Shown one piece after another: positions 41,733 to 50,806 of a stretch of 64,000 nucleotides of DNA (its first letter is position 1; each line of letters begins with the position of its first letter). Both the position numbers and the translations under genes were made by a program. The notes beneath the pieces are model-generated. The model made no database searches. It had not been told where the DNA came from and saw only the letters and a list, made by a program, of their open reading frames with translations. The DNA is taken from assembly GCA_963742725.1 (NCBI GenBank), contig CAVUMX010000003.1, positions 1,736,001-1,800,000 of the forward strand, written 5' to 3'. Source of the stretch: CAVVAL01 sp963742725 (GTDB taxonomy: Bacteria > Actinomycetota > Actinomycetes > Mycobacteriales > Cryptosporangiaceae).

Positions 41733-43178
41733 ATGCGTGAGTTCGGCAACTACATCGGCGGCGAGCGGCGGCCGGCCCGATCAGGCGCCTGGATAGACTC
41801 GGTGAACCCCACGACCGCCGAGACCTGGGCACGGATACCGGCCAGCGACGCCGCGGACGTCGACGACGCGGTCACCGCCGCGCAGGGCGCCACCGAGGCC
41901 TGGGCCGCCACTCCCCCGATGCGCCGGGCGATGATCCTGCGCGCGTGGGCCGACAAGATCGCCCGTGCCGGCGAGGAACTGTCCGAACTGGAGAGCCGCG
42001 ACAACGGCCGCGCGCTGCGCGAGACCCGCCTCGGCGACCTGCCCGGATCGGCACTACTCGTCCACTACGTCGCCGGCCTCGCCGACAAGGTCACCGGCGA
42101 CACCGTCCACCTCAGCGCGCAGAGCGTGAACTACACGGTCCGCGAGCCGGTCGGCGTGGTCGGCGTGATCATCCCGTGGAACGCGCCCCTGGCGATGTTC
42201 TTCGCCAAGGTGTCCGCCGCGCTCGCGGCCGGCAACGCAGTCGTCGTGAAGCCGGCCGAGCAGGCGTCCTGCTCGATCCTCGCCGCCACCGCACTCCTCG
42301 ACGACCTCGGCCTCCCGAAAGGTCTGGTCAACGTCGTCGCCGGGGACGGCCCGACCGCCGGCGACGCGCTCGTCACCCACCGCGGCGTCGGCGCGATCAG
42401 CTTCACCGGCTCCACCGACACCGGCCGGACGATCACCGCCCGGTCCGTGACGAACCTCAAGCGGCTCGCCCTCGAACTCGGCGGCAAGTCGCCGAACGTC
42501 GTGTTCGCCGACGCCGACCTGGACGCGGCCGCCGCGGGCGTCGCCGCCGGCATCTACACGGGCGGCGCCGGGCAGGCGTGCATCGCCGGCTCCCGCGTCC
42601 TGATCGAGGCGCCGGTGTACGACGAGTTCGTGGCCCGGCTGCGCGAACACGCCGAGAAGCTGGCCGTCGGCGACCCGATGGACCTGGCCACGGCGATGGG
42701 CCCGATCGCGTTCGCCGAGCAGTACGACAAGGTCCGCTCGTACCTGGAACTCGGCCCGCGCGAGGGCGCCCGGCTCGCGTTCGGCGGCGGCACCGGCACC
42801 GACGTCGTCCCCGGCACGGACGGCTACTTCGTCGCCCCCACGCTGTTCCACGTCCCCCGCAACGACCTGCGGATCTGCCAGGAGGAGATCTTCGGGCCGG
42901 TCGCGGTGGCGATGCCGTTCGACACCGACGACGAGGCTGTGGCGATCGCCAACGACACCACGTACGGGCTGGCGGCAGGCGTGTGGACCCAGAACCTCGG
43001 CCGCGCGCACCGCATGGCCGCGCGGCTCCGCGCCGGCTCGGTGTGGGTCAACACGTACCGGCGCATCCACTGGACCGTCCCGTTCGGCGGCCTCAAGGAG
43101 AGCGGCAACCATCCGGCCGGCGGCGTCCAGGGGCTCTACGAGTGGATGGATCTCAAGTCCGTCTGGATCGAGCTGTGA
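41733..43178 (+). CDS. Aldehyde dehydrogenase (NAD(P)-dependent)
   Basis: 481 residues. Full ALDH: GVVGVIIPWNAPLAMFF, FTGSTDTGRTI, catalytic Glu in LELGGKSPN, catalytic Cys in GQACIAGSR, QEEIFGPV, and C-terminal PFGGLKESGNHPAGG. Oxidises an aldehyde, perhaps a side-chain aldehyde of a sterol. CGGGAG is 8 nt before ATG 41733. Followed by an alcohol dehydrogenase with TGATG overlap; the pair could take an alcohol to an acid ready for CoA ligation. Operator site 10 upstream. Confidence 0.91.
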   Translation: MREFGNYIGGERRPARSGAWIDSVNPTTAETWARIPASDAADVDDAVTAAQGATEAWAATPPMRRAMILRAWADKIARAGEELSELESRDNGRALRETRLGDLPGSALLVHYVAGLADKVTGDTVHLSAQSVNYTVREPVGVVGVIIPWNAPLAMFFAKVSAALAAGNAVVVKPAEQASCSILAATALLDDLGLPKGLVNVVAGDGPTAGDALVTHRGVGAISFTGSTDTGRTITARSVTNLKRLALELGGKSPNVVFADADLDAAAAGVAAGIYTGGAGQACIAGSRVLIEAPVYDEFVARLREHAEKLAVGDPMDLATAMGPIAFAEQYDKVRSYLELGPREGARLAFGGGTGTDVVPGTDGYFVAPTLFHVPRNDLRICQEEIFGPVAVAMPFDTDDEAVAIANDTTYGLAAGVWTQNLGRAHRMAARLRAGSVWVNTYRRIHWTVPFGGLKESGNHPAGGVQGLYEWMDLKSVWIEL

Positions 43179-44269
43179 TGCGCGCCGCCGTGCTGGAGAC
43201 GTTCAACGCCCCGCTCGTCGTCCGGGACGTCGAGGTCGCCGAACCGGGGCCGGGCGAGGTGCGGGTGAAGGTGGCCGCGTCCGGGATCTGCGGGTCGGAC
43301 CTCAAGGCCATCGACGGCAAGAGTCCGGTCACGCCGCACCTGCCCCTGATCCCCGGGCACGAGAGCGCCGGTGTCGTCGAGTCGGTCGGCGCGGGCGTGA
43401 CGACCGTCGCGCCCGGCGACCACGTCGTGGTGGCCATGACCGGCCCCTGTGGACGGTGCCGCCGGTGCCGCGCGGGCGCGTTCGCCCGCTGCGGCGGCCC
43501 GACGCGCGCCTCGATCATGGGGCTGATGACCGACGGCACGACCCGCTTGCGCGTCGACGGGGCGCCCGCGCGGCCGTTCATCGGCATCGGCGCGTTCGCG
43601 GAGTACGTCGTCGTGAACGAGCAGATGGCGGTCGCGATCCCGGACACCGTGCCGCTGGACGTGGCGTGCCTGTTCGCGTGCGGCGTCATCACCGGGATCG
43701 GCGCCGTCGTCAACAGCGCGCGCGTGACGCCCGGGTCGAGCGTGGCGGTGGTGGGCTGCGGCGGGGTCGGGCTCAACGTCGTCCAGGGTGCGCGGCTGGC
43801 CGGCGCCGCGATGATCCTGGGCGTCGACACCGCGCCCGACAAGGCGGCGCTCGCCCGCGACTTCGGCGCCACCCACGCCGTCGTCCCGGACGGCGACCTC
43901 ACGGCGGCGATCCTGGACGTGGTGCCCGACGGCGTGGACTACGCGTTCGACGTGACCGGCGCGCCGGGCGTCCTCGCGGCCGCGTTCGCCGCCACCTGCG
44001 ACGGCGGCACCACGGTCATGGTGGGGAGCCCGCCGTCCGCGCCGATCGAGATACCCCCGCAGAAACTCTTCTTCTCCCGGACGCTGCGCGGTTGCTCCGG
44101 CGGCGACGGAGTCCCCGCGCGGGACCTGCCGAAACTCGTCGACCTTTACCTCGCCGGCCGCCTCGAACTGGACGCGCTCGTCACCGAACAGGTCGAGCTG
44201 GCGGACGTCAACGAGGCGATCGAGCGGGTGCGGGCCGGCAAGGTGGCCCGCTCGGTGATTACTTTTTAG
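43178..44269 (+). CDS. Zinc-dependent alcohol dehydrogenase (MDR family)
   Basis: 363 residues. Catalytic zinc site ICGSD with GHES; structural zinc lobe CGRCRRC...RC; Rossmann SVAVVGCGGVGLNVVQGARLAGA. The order fits medium-chain dehydrogenases acting on alcohols or 3-hydroxy substrates. ATG overlaps the ALDH stop by 1 nt. Its last 11 nt overlap the 3' end of the convergent TetR gene. Likely works with the ALDH on one substrate. Confidence 0.9.
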   Translation: MRAAVLETFNAPLVVRDVEVAEPGPGEVRVKVAASGICGSDLKAIDGKSPVTPHLPLIPGHESAGVVESVGAGVTTVAPGDHVVVAMTGPCGRCRRCRAGAFARCGGPTRASIMGLMTDGTTRLRVDGAPARPFIGIGAFAEYVVVNEQMAVAIPDTVPLDVACLFACGVITGIGAVVNSARVTPGSSVAVVGCGGVGLNVVQGARLAGAAMILGVDTAPDKAALARDFGATHAVVPDGDLTAAILDVVPDGVDYAFDVTGAPGVLAAAFAATCDGGTTVMVGSPPSAPIEIPPQKLFFSRTLRGCSGGDGVPARDLPKLVDLYLAGRLELDALVTEQVELADVNEAIERVRAGKVARSVITF

Positions 44270-45023
44270 GCTCGGGCAGTCCCATCGCGATGGCGGCGAG
44301 GCGTACCTGTGTGGCGAAGATCTCGTCGCGGGCCTGGGCGTCGAGCCACTGCAGGTGCCCGTACGCCTCCAGGCACGTGAAGCCGTGGAGGCCGGCCCAC
44401 GCGTGCAGCATCGCCTGGTAGGTGTTGCCGGGGATCGGGTGCCCGATGGCCGCCGACTTGTCCGCGGCGGCCGCGCACAGCACCGGCCCGGCCTCCGGCA
44501 CGAGCGGCGCGCGCAGCTCACCGCGTTCGGCCGCGAGCGTGACGAGCGCGGCGAGGTTCGCCATCGCCCGCTCGGCGGCCCTGGTGGTGGGGCCCTCCTG
44601 CGGCGCGTGGTACCCGGCGACCGGCTGGCCGAAGATCAGCGCGAACTGGAGCGGCTCGCTGTCGGCCCACAGGCGGTACGCGGTCGCGGCGGCGAAGAGC
44701 CGGCCGCCGACGTCGTCCTCGCCGACCGATTCGACGGCGGCGGCCATCCGGGTGGCGAGGTCGTCGAACCCGTTGACGATCAGGTCGGTGAGAAGTTCGT
44801 CACGGTTGGCGTAGTACCGGTACAGCGCGGGCGCGGTGAGGCCCATGGCGCGGGCGATGTCGGAGAACCGCACGTCCGGGCTGCCCTGCTCGCGCATCAG
44901 CTCGTGCGCGGTCTGCTTGATCTCCTCCAGCATGGCCGCGCGGGCGCGCTCCCGGCGGTTCGGGGCCGGCGCGCGACCGAACGCACGGTCGGCCGCCGTG
45001 CTCGTGCCCTGCGCGTCAACCAT
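44259..45023 (-). CDS. TetR-family regulator, divergent from MmpL
   Basis: 254 residues. HTH in FSDIARAMGLTAPALYRYYANRDELL, followed by a C-terminal domain of the WHG/TetR_C type (EPLQFALIFGQPVAGYHAP, MLHAWAGLHGFTCLEAYG). Start ATG 45023 (VDAQGTSTAADRAF follows); an upstream in-frame ATG at 45089 would run through the promoter and is rejected. Divergent to the MmpL exporter, so probably its local repressor, with operator in the 135 bp between. No KstR2-type site. Confidence 0.87.
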   Translation of the reverse strand: MVDAQGTSTAADRAFGRAPAPNRRERARAAMLEEIKQTAHELMREQGSPDVRFSDIARAMGLTAPALYRYYANRDELLTDLIVNGFDDLATRMAAAVESVGEDDVGGRLFAAATAYRLWADSEPLQFALIFGQPVAGYHAPQEGPTTRAAERAMANLAALVTLAAERGELRAPLVPEAGPVLCAAAADKSAAIGHPIPGNTYQAMLHAWAGLHGFTCLEAYGHLQWLDAQARDEIFATQVRLAAIAMGLPEPKK

Positions 45024-45059
45024 CACGACTCCATCCTGAAACAGATTCACAACGTAACG

Positions 45060-45135
45060 TATCTTCTCCTCCGTGAGGAGGATTGACAAAGTAACACGCC
45101 CTCGTGTTTGTTATGAGTCGTAACTCTAACGACGA
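45060..45135. promoter_or_regulatory. TetR/mmpL divergent promoter region with palindromes
   Basis: TTGACA at 45083-45088 is a good -35 box for mmpL; the best -10 (TGTTAT, 45109-45114) is spaced a little wide at 20 nt. Palindromes CTCCTC-CGT-GAGGAG (45066-45080) and GAGT-CGTA-ACTC (45116-45127) flank it and are candidate TetR operators. Assignment is tentative. Confidence 0.5.
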
Positions 45136-45158
45136 CTACTCACGGGGGAGCCCCGGTC

Positions 45159-47396
45159 ATGACACAGACCCTGTTACCGGAGCGTGGGTCCGCGCCAGAT
45201 GCCGCGCCTGCGGATCGGATCGGGCCGCTAGGCCGCGTCGCGAGGTGGACGTTCCGCCACCGTCACCTCACGGTCGTGCTGTGGCTGCTCGCGCTCGTCG
45301 GCGCGTTCGGCGCCTCGACCGCGTTCGCCGGCGAGTACACCGCCGACTACTCGGCGCCGAAGTCCGACTCCCGCGCCGCCCAGGAACTGCTCAAACAGCG
45401 CTTCCCCGAACTCGCCGGCGACACGATCACGGTCGTCGTCCGGTCCGAGGCCGGAATCGCCGCCGCCAAGCCGCAGATCGAGGAACTCCTCGCCGACTTC
45501 GACGCGCGGTCGCACGTGAAGGCCGTCGACGATCCGTACGTCATCCCCGGCTCGATCTCCGCCGACGGCAAGACGGCCATCGCCGCGCTGCGCCTCGACG
45601 TCGCCAACCCGGTCGACATGCCGCGCGCCGACACCGAGAAGCTCCTGGAAACGGCCAAGGACGCCAAGGACGACGGGCTGACCGTCGCGCTCGGCGGCCA
45701 GGCCGTGCAGCTCGCCGAGCAGGGCGAGATCGGATCCGAGGGCATCGGCTTCGCCGCCGCCGCGATCATCCTGCTCATCACGTTCGGGTCGCTCGTCGCC
45801 GCCGGACTCCCGCTGCTCATCGCCGCCGCCGGACTGGCCGTGTCCAGCATGCTCATCCCCGTCGTCGCCGAGCTGATGCCCGTGCCGGACTGGTCGACCG
45901 CGCTCGCCGCGATGCTCGGCATCGGTATCGGCATCGACTACGTGCTGCTCATGGTCACCCGGTTCCGGGAGTGGCGGCGCGAAGGGCTCGACAACGAGGC
46001 GGCGACCGTCGCCACGCTCGACACCGCCGGCCGGTCCGTGCTCCTCGCCGGCAGCACGGTCGTCGTCAGCATGCTCGGCCTGTTCGCGATGGGCCTGTCG
46101 TTCATGCGGGGCGCCGCCGTCGCCGCGATCCTCGGCGTCGCCATCGCGGTCGCCGCCTCCCTCACGCTGCTGCCCGCGCTACTCGGCTACCTCGGCAACC
46201 GGATCGACTCGCTGCGCCTGCCGCTCCCCCGCCGCCGCAAGGCCGCGACGCAGAACGGTCCGAGCAAGGCGTGGCTGCGGTGGAGCGAGGGCATCGCCCG
46301 CCACCGGATCCTGGCCAGCGTCGCCGGCGTCGCGATCCTGCTGGCGCTCGCCACCCCGTTCCTGGGCATCACGTTCGGCTTCCCGGACGCGGGCAACGAC
46401 CCGGCCGACCGGTCCAACCGGCAGGCGTACGACATGCAGTCCGAGGCGTTCGGCCCGGGCAGCAACGGCCCGCTGCTCCTCACCGTCGAGCTGCCCGACG
46501 GCGGCGCGAAGGCCCTGGAGGAACTGTCCGGCGACCTGCGGGCCACCGACGGCGTCGCCGCCGTCAGCCCGCCGCGGCTCAACGAGGCCGGCGACGCCGC
46601 CGTCCTCACGGTCGTGCCCACCACCGGACCGCAGGACACCGCCACCGAGGACCTGATCCGCACGCTGCGCGACGACGTCATCCCGGCCGCGACCGGACTC
46701 GACGTGCACGTCGGCGGCTTCACCGCCACCGCGATCGACAGCACCGACGACGTCGTGAGCCGGCTGCCGCTGCTCATCGGCGGCGTCGTCCTGCTGTCGA
46801 TGTTCCTGCTGCTCGTGTCGTTCCGCAGCATCGCCGTCGCGGTCAAGGCAGCCGTGATGAACCTGCTGTCGGTGGCGGCGTCCTACGGGCTGGTCGCACT
46901 GGTCCTGCAGGGCGGCTGGGCCGGTCAGCTCCTCGGCATCGACACCGAGACACCGCTGCCCGCGTTCATCCCCGTCCTCATGTTCGCGATCCTCTTCGGA
47001 CTGTCGATGGACTACGAGGTGTTCCTCGTCGCCCGGATGCGCGAGGTGTGGGTCCGCACCGACGACAACGCCCGCTCGATCGTCGGCGGCCTCGCCGGCA
47101 CCGGCCGGGTCATCACGGCCGCCGCCGCGATCATGGTCGCCGTGTTCGCCGCGTTCATCCCGTCGCCGGACGTGTTCCTCAAGGTCATCGGCGTCGGCAT
47201 GGCGGCCGCGATCCTCATCGACGCCACCGTGGTCCGGATGATCCTCGTCCCGGCCGTCATGCACCTGCTCGGTCGCGCCAACTGGTGGCTGCCGCGCTGG
47301 CTCGACCGGATGATCCCGCAGCTCCACGTCGAGGGACGTCCGGAAGTGCACACAGTGGAGCGTCCGGAGATCCGCGAGCCGGCTGGTGTGAGCTGA
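45159..47396 (+). CDS. MmpL-family RND transporter
   Basis: 745 residues, two MMPL domains with about 11-12 membrane helices: first LTVVLWLLALVGAFGASTAFA, GIGIGIDYVLLMVTRFREWRREG with the proton-relay Asp-Tyr, then second-half LFGLSMDYEVFLVARMREVW with the matching Asp-Tyr. Two periplasmic porter segments lie between. Exports lipids or drugs by proton motive force. ATG 45159 follows GGGGGAG. Paired with the divergent TetR. No link to the steroid regulon seen in its promoter. Confidence 0.9.
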   Translation: MTQTLLPERGSAPDAAPADRIGPLGRVARWTFRHRHLTVVLWLLALVGAFGASTAFAGEYTADYSAPKSDSRAAQELLKQRFPELAGDTITVVVRSEAGIAAAKPQIEELLADFDARSHVKAVDDPYVIPGSISADGKTAIAALRLDVANPVDMPRADTEKLLETAKDAKDDGLTVALGGQAVQLAEQGEIGSEGIGFAAAAIILLITFGSLVAAGLPLLIAAAGLAVSSMLIPVVAELMPVPDWSTALAAMLGIGIGIDYVLLMVTRFREWRREGLDNEAATVATLDTAGRSVLLAGSTVVVSMLGLFAMGLSFMRGAAVAAILGVAIAVAASLTLLPALLGYLGNRIDSLRLPLPRRRKAATQNGPSKAWLRWSEGIARHRILASVAGVAILLALATPFLGITFGFPDAGNDPADRSNRQAYDMQSEAFGPGSNGPLLLTVELPDGGAKALEELSGDLRATDGVAAVSPPRLNEAGDAAVLTVVPTTGPQDTATEDLIRTLRDDVIPAATGLDVHVGGFTATAIDSTDDVVSRLPLLIGGVVLLSMFLLLVSFRSIAVAVKAAVMNLLSVAASYGLVALVLQGGWAGQLLGIDTETPLPAFIPVLMFAILFGLSMDYEVFLVARMREVWVRTDDNARSIVGGLAGTGRVITAAAAIMVAVFAAFIPSPDVFLKVIGVGMAAAILIDATVVRMILVPAVMHLLGRANWWLPRWLDRMIPQLHVEGRPEVHTVERPEIREPAGVS

Positions 47397-47471
47397 AACA
47401 CTCCTCCCTCGCAAATCTGTTCAATTCTCGACAGACTGGGTTGAATGCATAGCCCCGGCTGAGACGGAGCC

Positions 47472-47689
47472 ATGCGAAACCCAGAGCGAACACCGGCGCC
47501 GCGGACCTGCGAGGTCTGCGGCGCCGGTCTCGTCGGTGCCCAGGCCGGCCGGCCGTCGCGGTACTGCTCGGCGCGATGCCGCCAGCGCGCGTACCGCGCC
47601 CGGACCAGCGCGGAGGCCGGAGCCGGCGGTTCCGGGGGTGCGGCCGGTTCCGGGGGGCGTGCGGTCGCGGTCGGGGACGCGGCGTGCCC
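47472..47689 (+). pseudogene. Zn-finger-like N-terminus, out of frame with the LuxR regulator
   Basis: ATG 47472 opens a frame with TCEVCGAGLV...GRPSRYCSARCRQRAYRAR, the Cys-rich N-terminal segment usually fused to actinomycete LuxR-type ATPase regulators. It runs on out of frame past the point where the regulator body begins. The body is in the -1 frame. The switch would occur in the G-rich stretch 47634-47657, which has runs of five and six G. It may be a frameshift mutation, a sequencing slip, or a slippery site. Confidence 0.6.
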
Positions 47690-49969
47690 GTGGCGCTCGA
47701 CCGGTTCGTCGGACGCGGCCCCGACCTGTCGCGCGTGCGGTCGTTACTCCGGTCCGCCCGGCTGGTCACGGTGGTCGGGCCCGGCGGGGCCGGCAAGACC
47801 CGGCTCGCCGTCGAGCACGCGCGCGGCGTCCGGACCGCGTGGGTCGTGGCGCTGGAGTCGCTCGACCGCGAACACCTGCTGGCGGACGTCGTCGCCACCG
47901 CGCTCCACGTCCCCGACCGCGAGGGCATGCCCGTCCTCGACGCGCTGGCCGCGGCGATCGGCGACACCGCCGCGCTGCTCGTCCTCGACAACTGCGAGCA
48001 CCTCCTCGACGCGAGCGCCCGCCTGGCCGATCACCTGCTGCGGGCCTGCCCCGGCCTGCGGATCCTGGCGACGAGCCGCGAGCCGCTGAGGGTCCCCGGC
48101 GAGGTCGTGTTCCGGCTCGCCGGCCTGGCCCTGCCCGCCCCGGGCGCCTCGCCGCACCGCTCGGACGCCGTCGACCTGTTCCTCGACCGCGCCCGGGCCA
48201 GCGCTCCGGGCCACGACCTGACGCCCGCCGACGCCGCCACCGTGGCCGAGATCTGCCGGCGGCTCGAAGGACTGCCGCTCGCCATCGAACTCGCCGCGCG
48301 GCGGGTCGGCGCACTGCCGGTGAACGCCGTCCTCGCCGGGCTGGACAACCAGCTCGCCCTGCTCACCGGCGGTGCCCGCACCGGCCCCGCGCGGCACCGG
48401 GCCCTGCGCGACACGATCGCGTGGAGCCACCGCCTCCTGGACGCGGACGAACAGATCCTGTTCCGCCGCCTGTCCGTCCTGGTCGGCGGATTCGACGTCG
48501 GCGGCGCGACCGCCGTGGCCACCGCGCACGGCGCCGCCGCGACGCCACGTGCCGGCGCGGCGCCCGGCACAGGGCCGGGGTCGGCGGCCGGGGCGGGGCC
48601 TGATGCCGGGGCCGTCGCCGTCGCGGACGTGCTGGCGTTGCTGTGCGCGCTGGAGGCGAAGTCGCTGCTGGTGCGGGTCCCCGGCGAGACCGCCCGGTTC
48701 CGGCAGCTCGCGCCGATCCGGGCGTACGCGCGCGAGCGGCTGGTCGCGGCCGGCGAGGAGGCGGCGACACGCAGGCTCGCCGTGGACTGGCTGGCGCGGC
48801 GCGCCCGGCCGGTCGAAGGGACGCTCCTGATGGCCGGAGCGCACGCCGAGGAGTTGCAGCGGGAGCACGAGAACCTGGCCGCGCTGACCCGGTACGCGGC
48901 CGACGACGGGGACGGCCGGCACCTGCTGCTGGCCGCCGCGCTCGCCCGCGCGTGGCAGCAGCGCGGCCACATCACCGCCGGCCGGCGGCTCCTCGACGAG
49001 GCGCTGCTGCGGGATTCGCCGGACGACGGACACCGTGCCTCCGCGCTGGCGCTGGCCGCCCGGCTGGCGTGCATCCAGGCGGACCACGAGCGCGGCGCCG
49101 AGCTGGCGGCGGCCGCCGTCCGCATCGAGCGCGCGCGGGACAGCCCGGCCAGCCTGGCCAACGCCCTGAGCGCGCACGCGTACACGCTGATGTGCCAGGA
49201 CCAGTTCCCCGCGGCCGTCGCCGTGCTGCGCGAGTCGGTGGCGACGATCCGGCCGGTCGGGCCGCCGCTGGTCGTGGCGACGTTCGAGCACCACCTGGCG
49301 TGGGCGCTCGTGAACGTCGACGCGGTCGACGAGGCGGAGTCACTCATGGCGTCCTGCCTACCCGTCCTCTCCGCCGACGGTTCGCGAGGCGCGCAGGTCG
49401 CCGCGCGGCACACCGCCGGCACGATCCGGCTCGCGAAGGGCGACCTCGACGCCGCCGCGCGGGATTTCGAGGCGATCCTGCGGCTCGCGGGCGCGGACAC
49501 CTTCATGCTCGCGTACCCGCTCGAAGGGTTGGCGATCATCGCCGCCCACGCGGGCGACCCGGTCCGGGCCTTCCGGCTCGCCGGCGCCGCCACGTTCCTG
49601 CGCGAGCAGTTCCACACCACGGCCGAGGCGCGATGGCGGCGCCAGCTCGACGCCGCGCTGCGGGCGGCGACGGATGCGCTGAGCACGGCGAAGTCCGAGT
49701 CGGCGACCCGGCACGGACGGTCCCTCCACGGCGAACGTCTGGTCGACTACGCCCTCGCGCAGCGGCCGGACGGCGGGCTCACCGCGCGCGAGCTCCAGAT
49801 CGCCCGGCTCGTCGCCGAGGGACTGACGAACCGGCAGATCGCCGCGCGGCTGGACGTCGCCGCGAGCACCGTCGCGACGCATCTCGACCACGTCCGTGAC
49901 AAGTGGGGACTGCGTTCGCGCGCGCAGATCGCCGCCCGCTTCGCCGCCTGGGCTGCCGATACGTCGTGA
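47684..49969 (+). CDS. LuxR-family ATPase transcriptional regulator (LAL-like)
   Basis: 761 residues from GTG 47684; the natural N-terminus may be the Zn-finger segment upstream in another frame. Residues about 20-300: STAND-type NTPase with P-loop VVGPGGAGKTRLA, Walker B LLVLDNCEHLLD, and sensor ILATSREPLRVPGE. Middle: TPR-like helices (about 400-680). C-terminus: LuxR HTH GLTARELQIARLVAEGLTNRQIAARLDVAASTVATHL. An inserted Ala/Gly/Pro-rich loop (PRAGAAPGTGPGSAAGAG) interrupts the NTPase-TPR junction. Likely regulates the secreted dioxygenase next door, given palindromes at its 3' end. Confidence 0.84.
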   Translation: MPVALDRFVGRGPDLSRVRSLLRSARLVTVVGPGGAGKTRLAVEHARGVRTAWVVALESLDREHLLADVVATALHVPDREGMPVLDALAAAIGDTAALLVLDNCEHLLDASARLADHLLRACPGLRILATSREPLRVPGEVVFRLAGLALPAPGASPHRSDAVDLFLDRARASAPGHDLTPADAATVAEICRRLEGLPLAIELAARRVGALPVNAVLAGLDNQLALLTGGARTGPARHRALRDTIAWSHRLLDADEQILFRRLSVLVGGFDVGGATAVATAHGAAATPRAGAAPGTGPGSAAGAGPDAGAVAVADVLALLCALEAKSLLVRVPGETARFRQLAPIRAYARERLVAAGEEAATRRLAVDWLARRARPVEGTLLMAGAHAEELQREHENLAALTRYAADDGDGRHLLLAAALARAWQQRGHITAGRRLLDEALLRDSPDDGHRASALALAARLACIQADHERGAELAAAAVRIERARDSPASLANALSAHAYTLMCQDQFPAAVAVLRESVATIRPVGPPLVVATFEHHLAWALVNVDAVDEAESLMASCLPVLSADGSRGAQVAARHTAGTIRLAKGDLDAAARDFEAILRLAGADTFMLAYPLEGLAIIAAHAGDPVRAFRLAGAATFLREQFHTTAEARWRRQLDAALRAATDALSTAKSESATRHGRSLHGERLVDYALAQRPDGGLTARELQIARLVAEGLTNRQIAARLDVAASTVATHLDHVRDKWGLRSRAQIAARFAAWAADTS

Positions 49970-50052
49970 CGTTTCGTCACGTCCGTCATCTGACGGAGGT
50001 GGCGAAGCGTCCCTTGCGCGAGGTTTTACACCGTTCGCTCACGAACGAACGG
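49966..50052. promoter_or_regulatory. Cluster of three palindromes before the secreted dioxygenase
   Basis: GTGACG-TTT-CGTCAC (49966-49980, over the regulator stop), CCGTCA-TC-TGACGG (49983-49996), and CCGTTCG-N8-CGAACGG (50031-50052). All are perfect dyads within 90 bp upstream of the ATG at 50073. The first may double as a terminator stem; the others look like operators, possibly for the LuxR regulator upstream. Confidence 0.6.
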
Positions 50053-50072
50053 CTACCCAGCAAGGAGATGCG

Positions 50073-50792
50073 ATGCCCGACGACCACGACAGCCCCGCAA
50101 CGGCCGGCGGTGAGCCCGACAGCGCCCGCCCTGGACCCGCACGGCGCACCGTGCTGCGTGCCGGCGCACTCGGTGTGGCCGCCGTAGCCGGTGCCGCCGC
50201 GACCGGTGTCGCCACCATGCGGACCGCGTCGGCCAGCGAAGCGCCAACAAGGCCGCTGGCGGTGACCCCGGCCTGTACCGGCCAGGAGACGCCCGCCTCG
50301 ACGGAGGGACCGCTGTTCAAGCCGAACTCCCCCGCCCGGACGAACATCGTCACCCCGGCCACCGCGGGCGTGCGGCTCACGCTGCGCGGCACCGTCTACG
50401 ACACGGACTGCACGCCGCTGCCTGGCGCGCAGGTCGAGTTCTGGCAGTGCGACCACAACGGCGACTACGACACGACGGGCTTCACGCTGCGCGGTCACCA
50501 GAAGACCGACGCGAAGGGCGCGTACGTCCTGGAGACGATCGTCCCGCGCGACTACTGGGGACGGTGGGGGCGGCGCGCTCCGCACATCCACACGCAGGTC
50601 CAGGCGCCGGGCAGCCCGCTGCTCGTCACGCAGCTCTACTTCCCCGACGACACGGCGGCCTACAGCCGTAACTTCGCCGCGCTCAACGCCGGCGACCGGA
50701 TCCTCAACCGGGCCTGCACGATCACGCTCGGCGCGCTCCGGGACAACCGGTACGCCGGGACGTTCGACTTCGTCATCAAGACCACCGTCTAG
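50073..50792 (+). CDS. Secreted (Tat) intradiol ring-cleavage dioxygenase-like protein
   Basis: 239 residues. Twin-arginine signal ARRTVLRAGALGVAAVAGAAATG, then a mature domain of about 190 residues with the intradiol dioxygenase core: LRGTVYDTDCTPLPGAQVEFWQCD, DYDTTGF with a Tyr ligand, RGHQKTDAKGAYVLETI, and the His ligand region APHIHTQV. The family uses non-heme Fe(III) to open catechols; extracellular members act on aromatic compounds outside the cell. CAAGGAG lies just before ATG 50073. Followed 14 nt later by the propeller protein, so probably one operon. Confidence 0.86.
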   Translation: MPDDHDSPATAGGEPDSARPGPARRTVLRAGALGVAAVAGAAATGVATMRTASASEAPTRPLAVTPACTGQETPASTEGPLFKPNSPARTNIVTPATAGVRLTLRGTVYDTDCTPLPGAQVEFWQCDHNGDYDTTGFTLRGHQKTDAKGAYVLETIVPRDYWGRWGRRAPHIHTQVQAPGSPLLVTQLYFPDDTAAYSRNFAALNAGDRILNRACTITLGALRDNRYAGTFDFVIKTTV

Positions 50793-50806
50793 GCAGGGGA
50801 CCACCG

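Noticed and set aside
45024..45089. Upstream ATG (45089) for the TetR gene next to mmpL
   Set aside because: It would place coding sequence over the mmpL -35 box and adds residues unlike TetR N-termini; ATG 45023 fits better.
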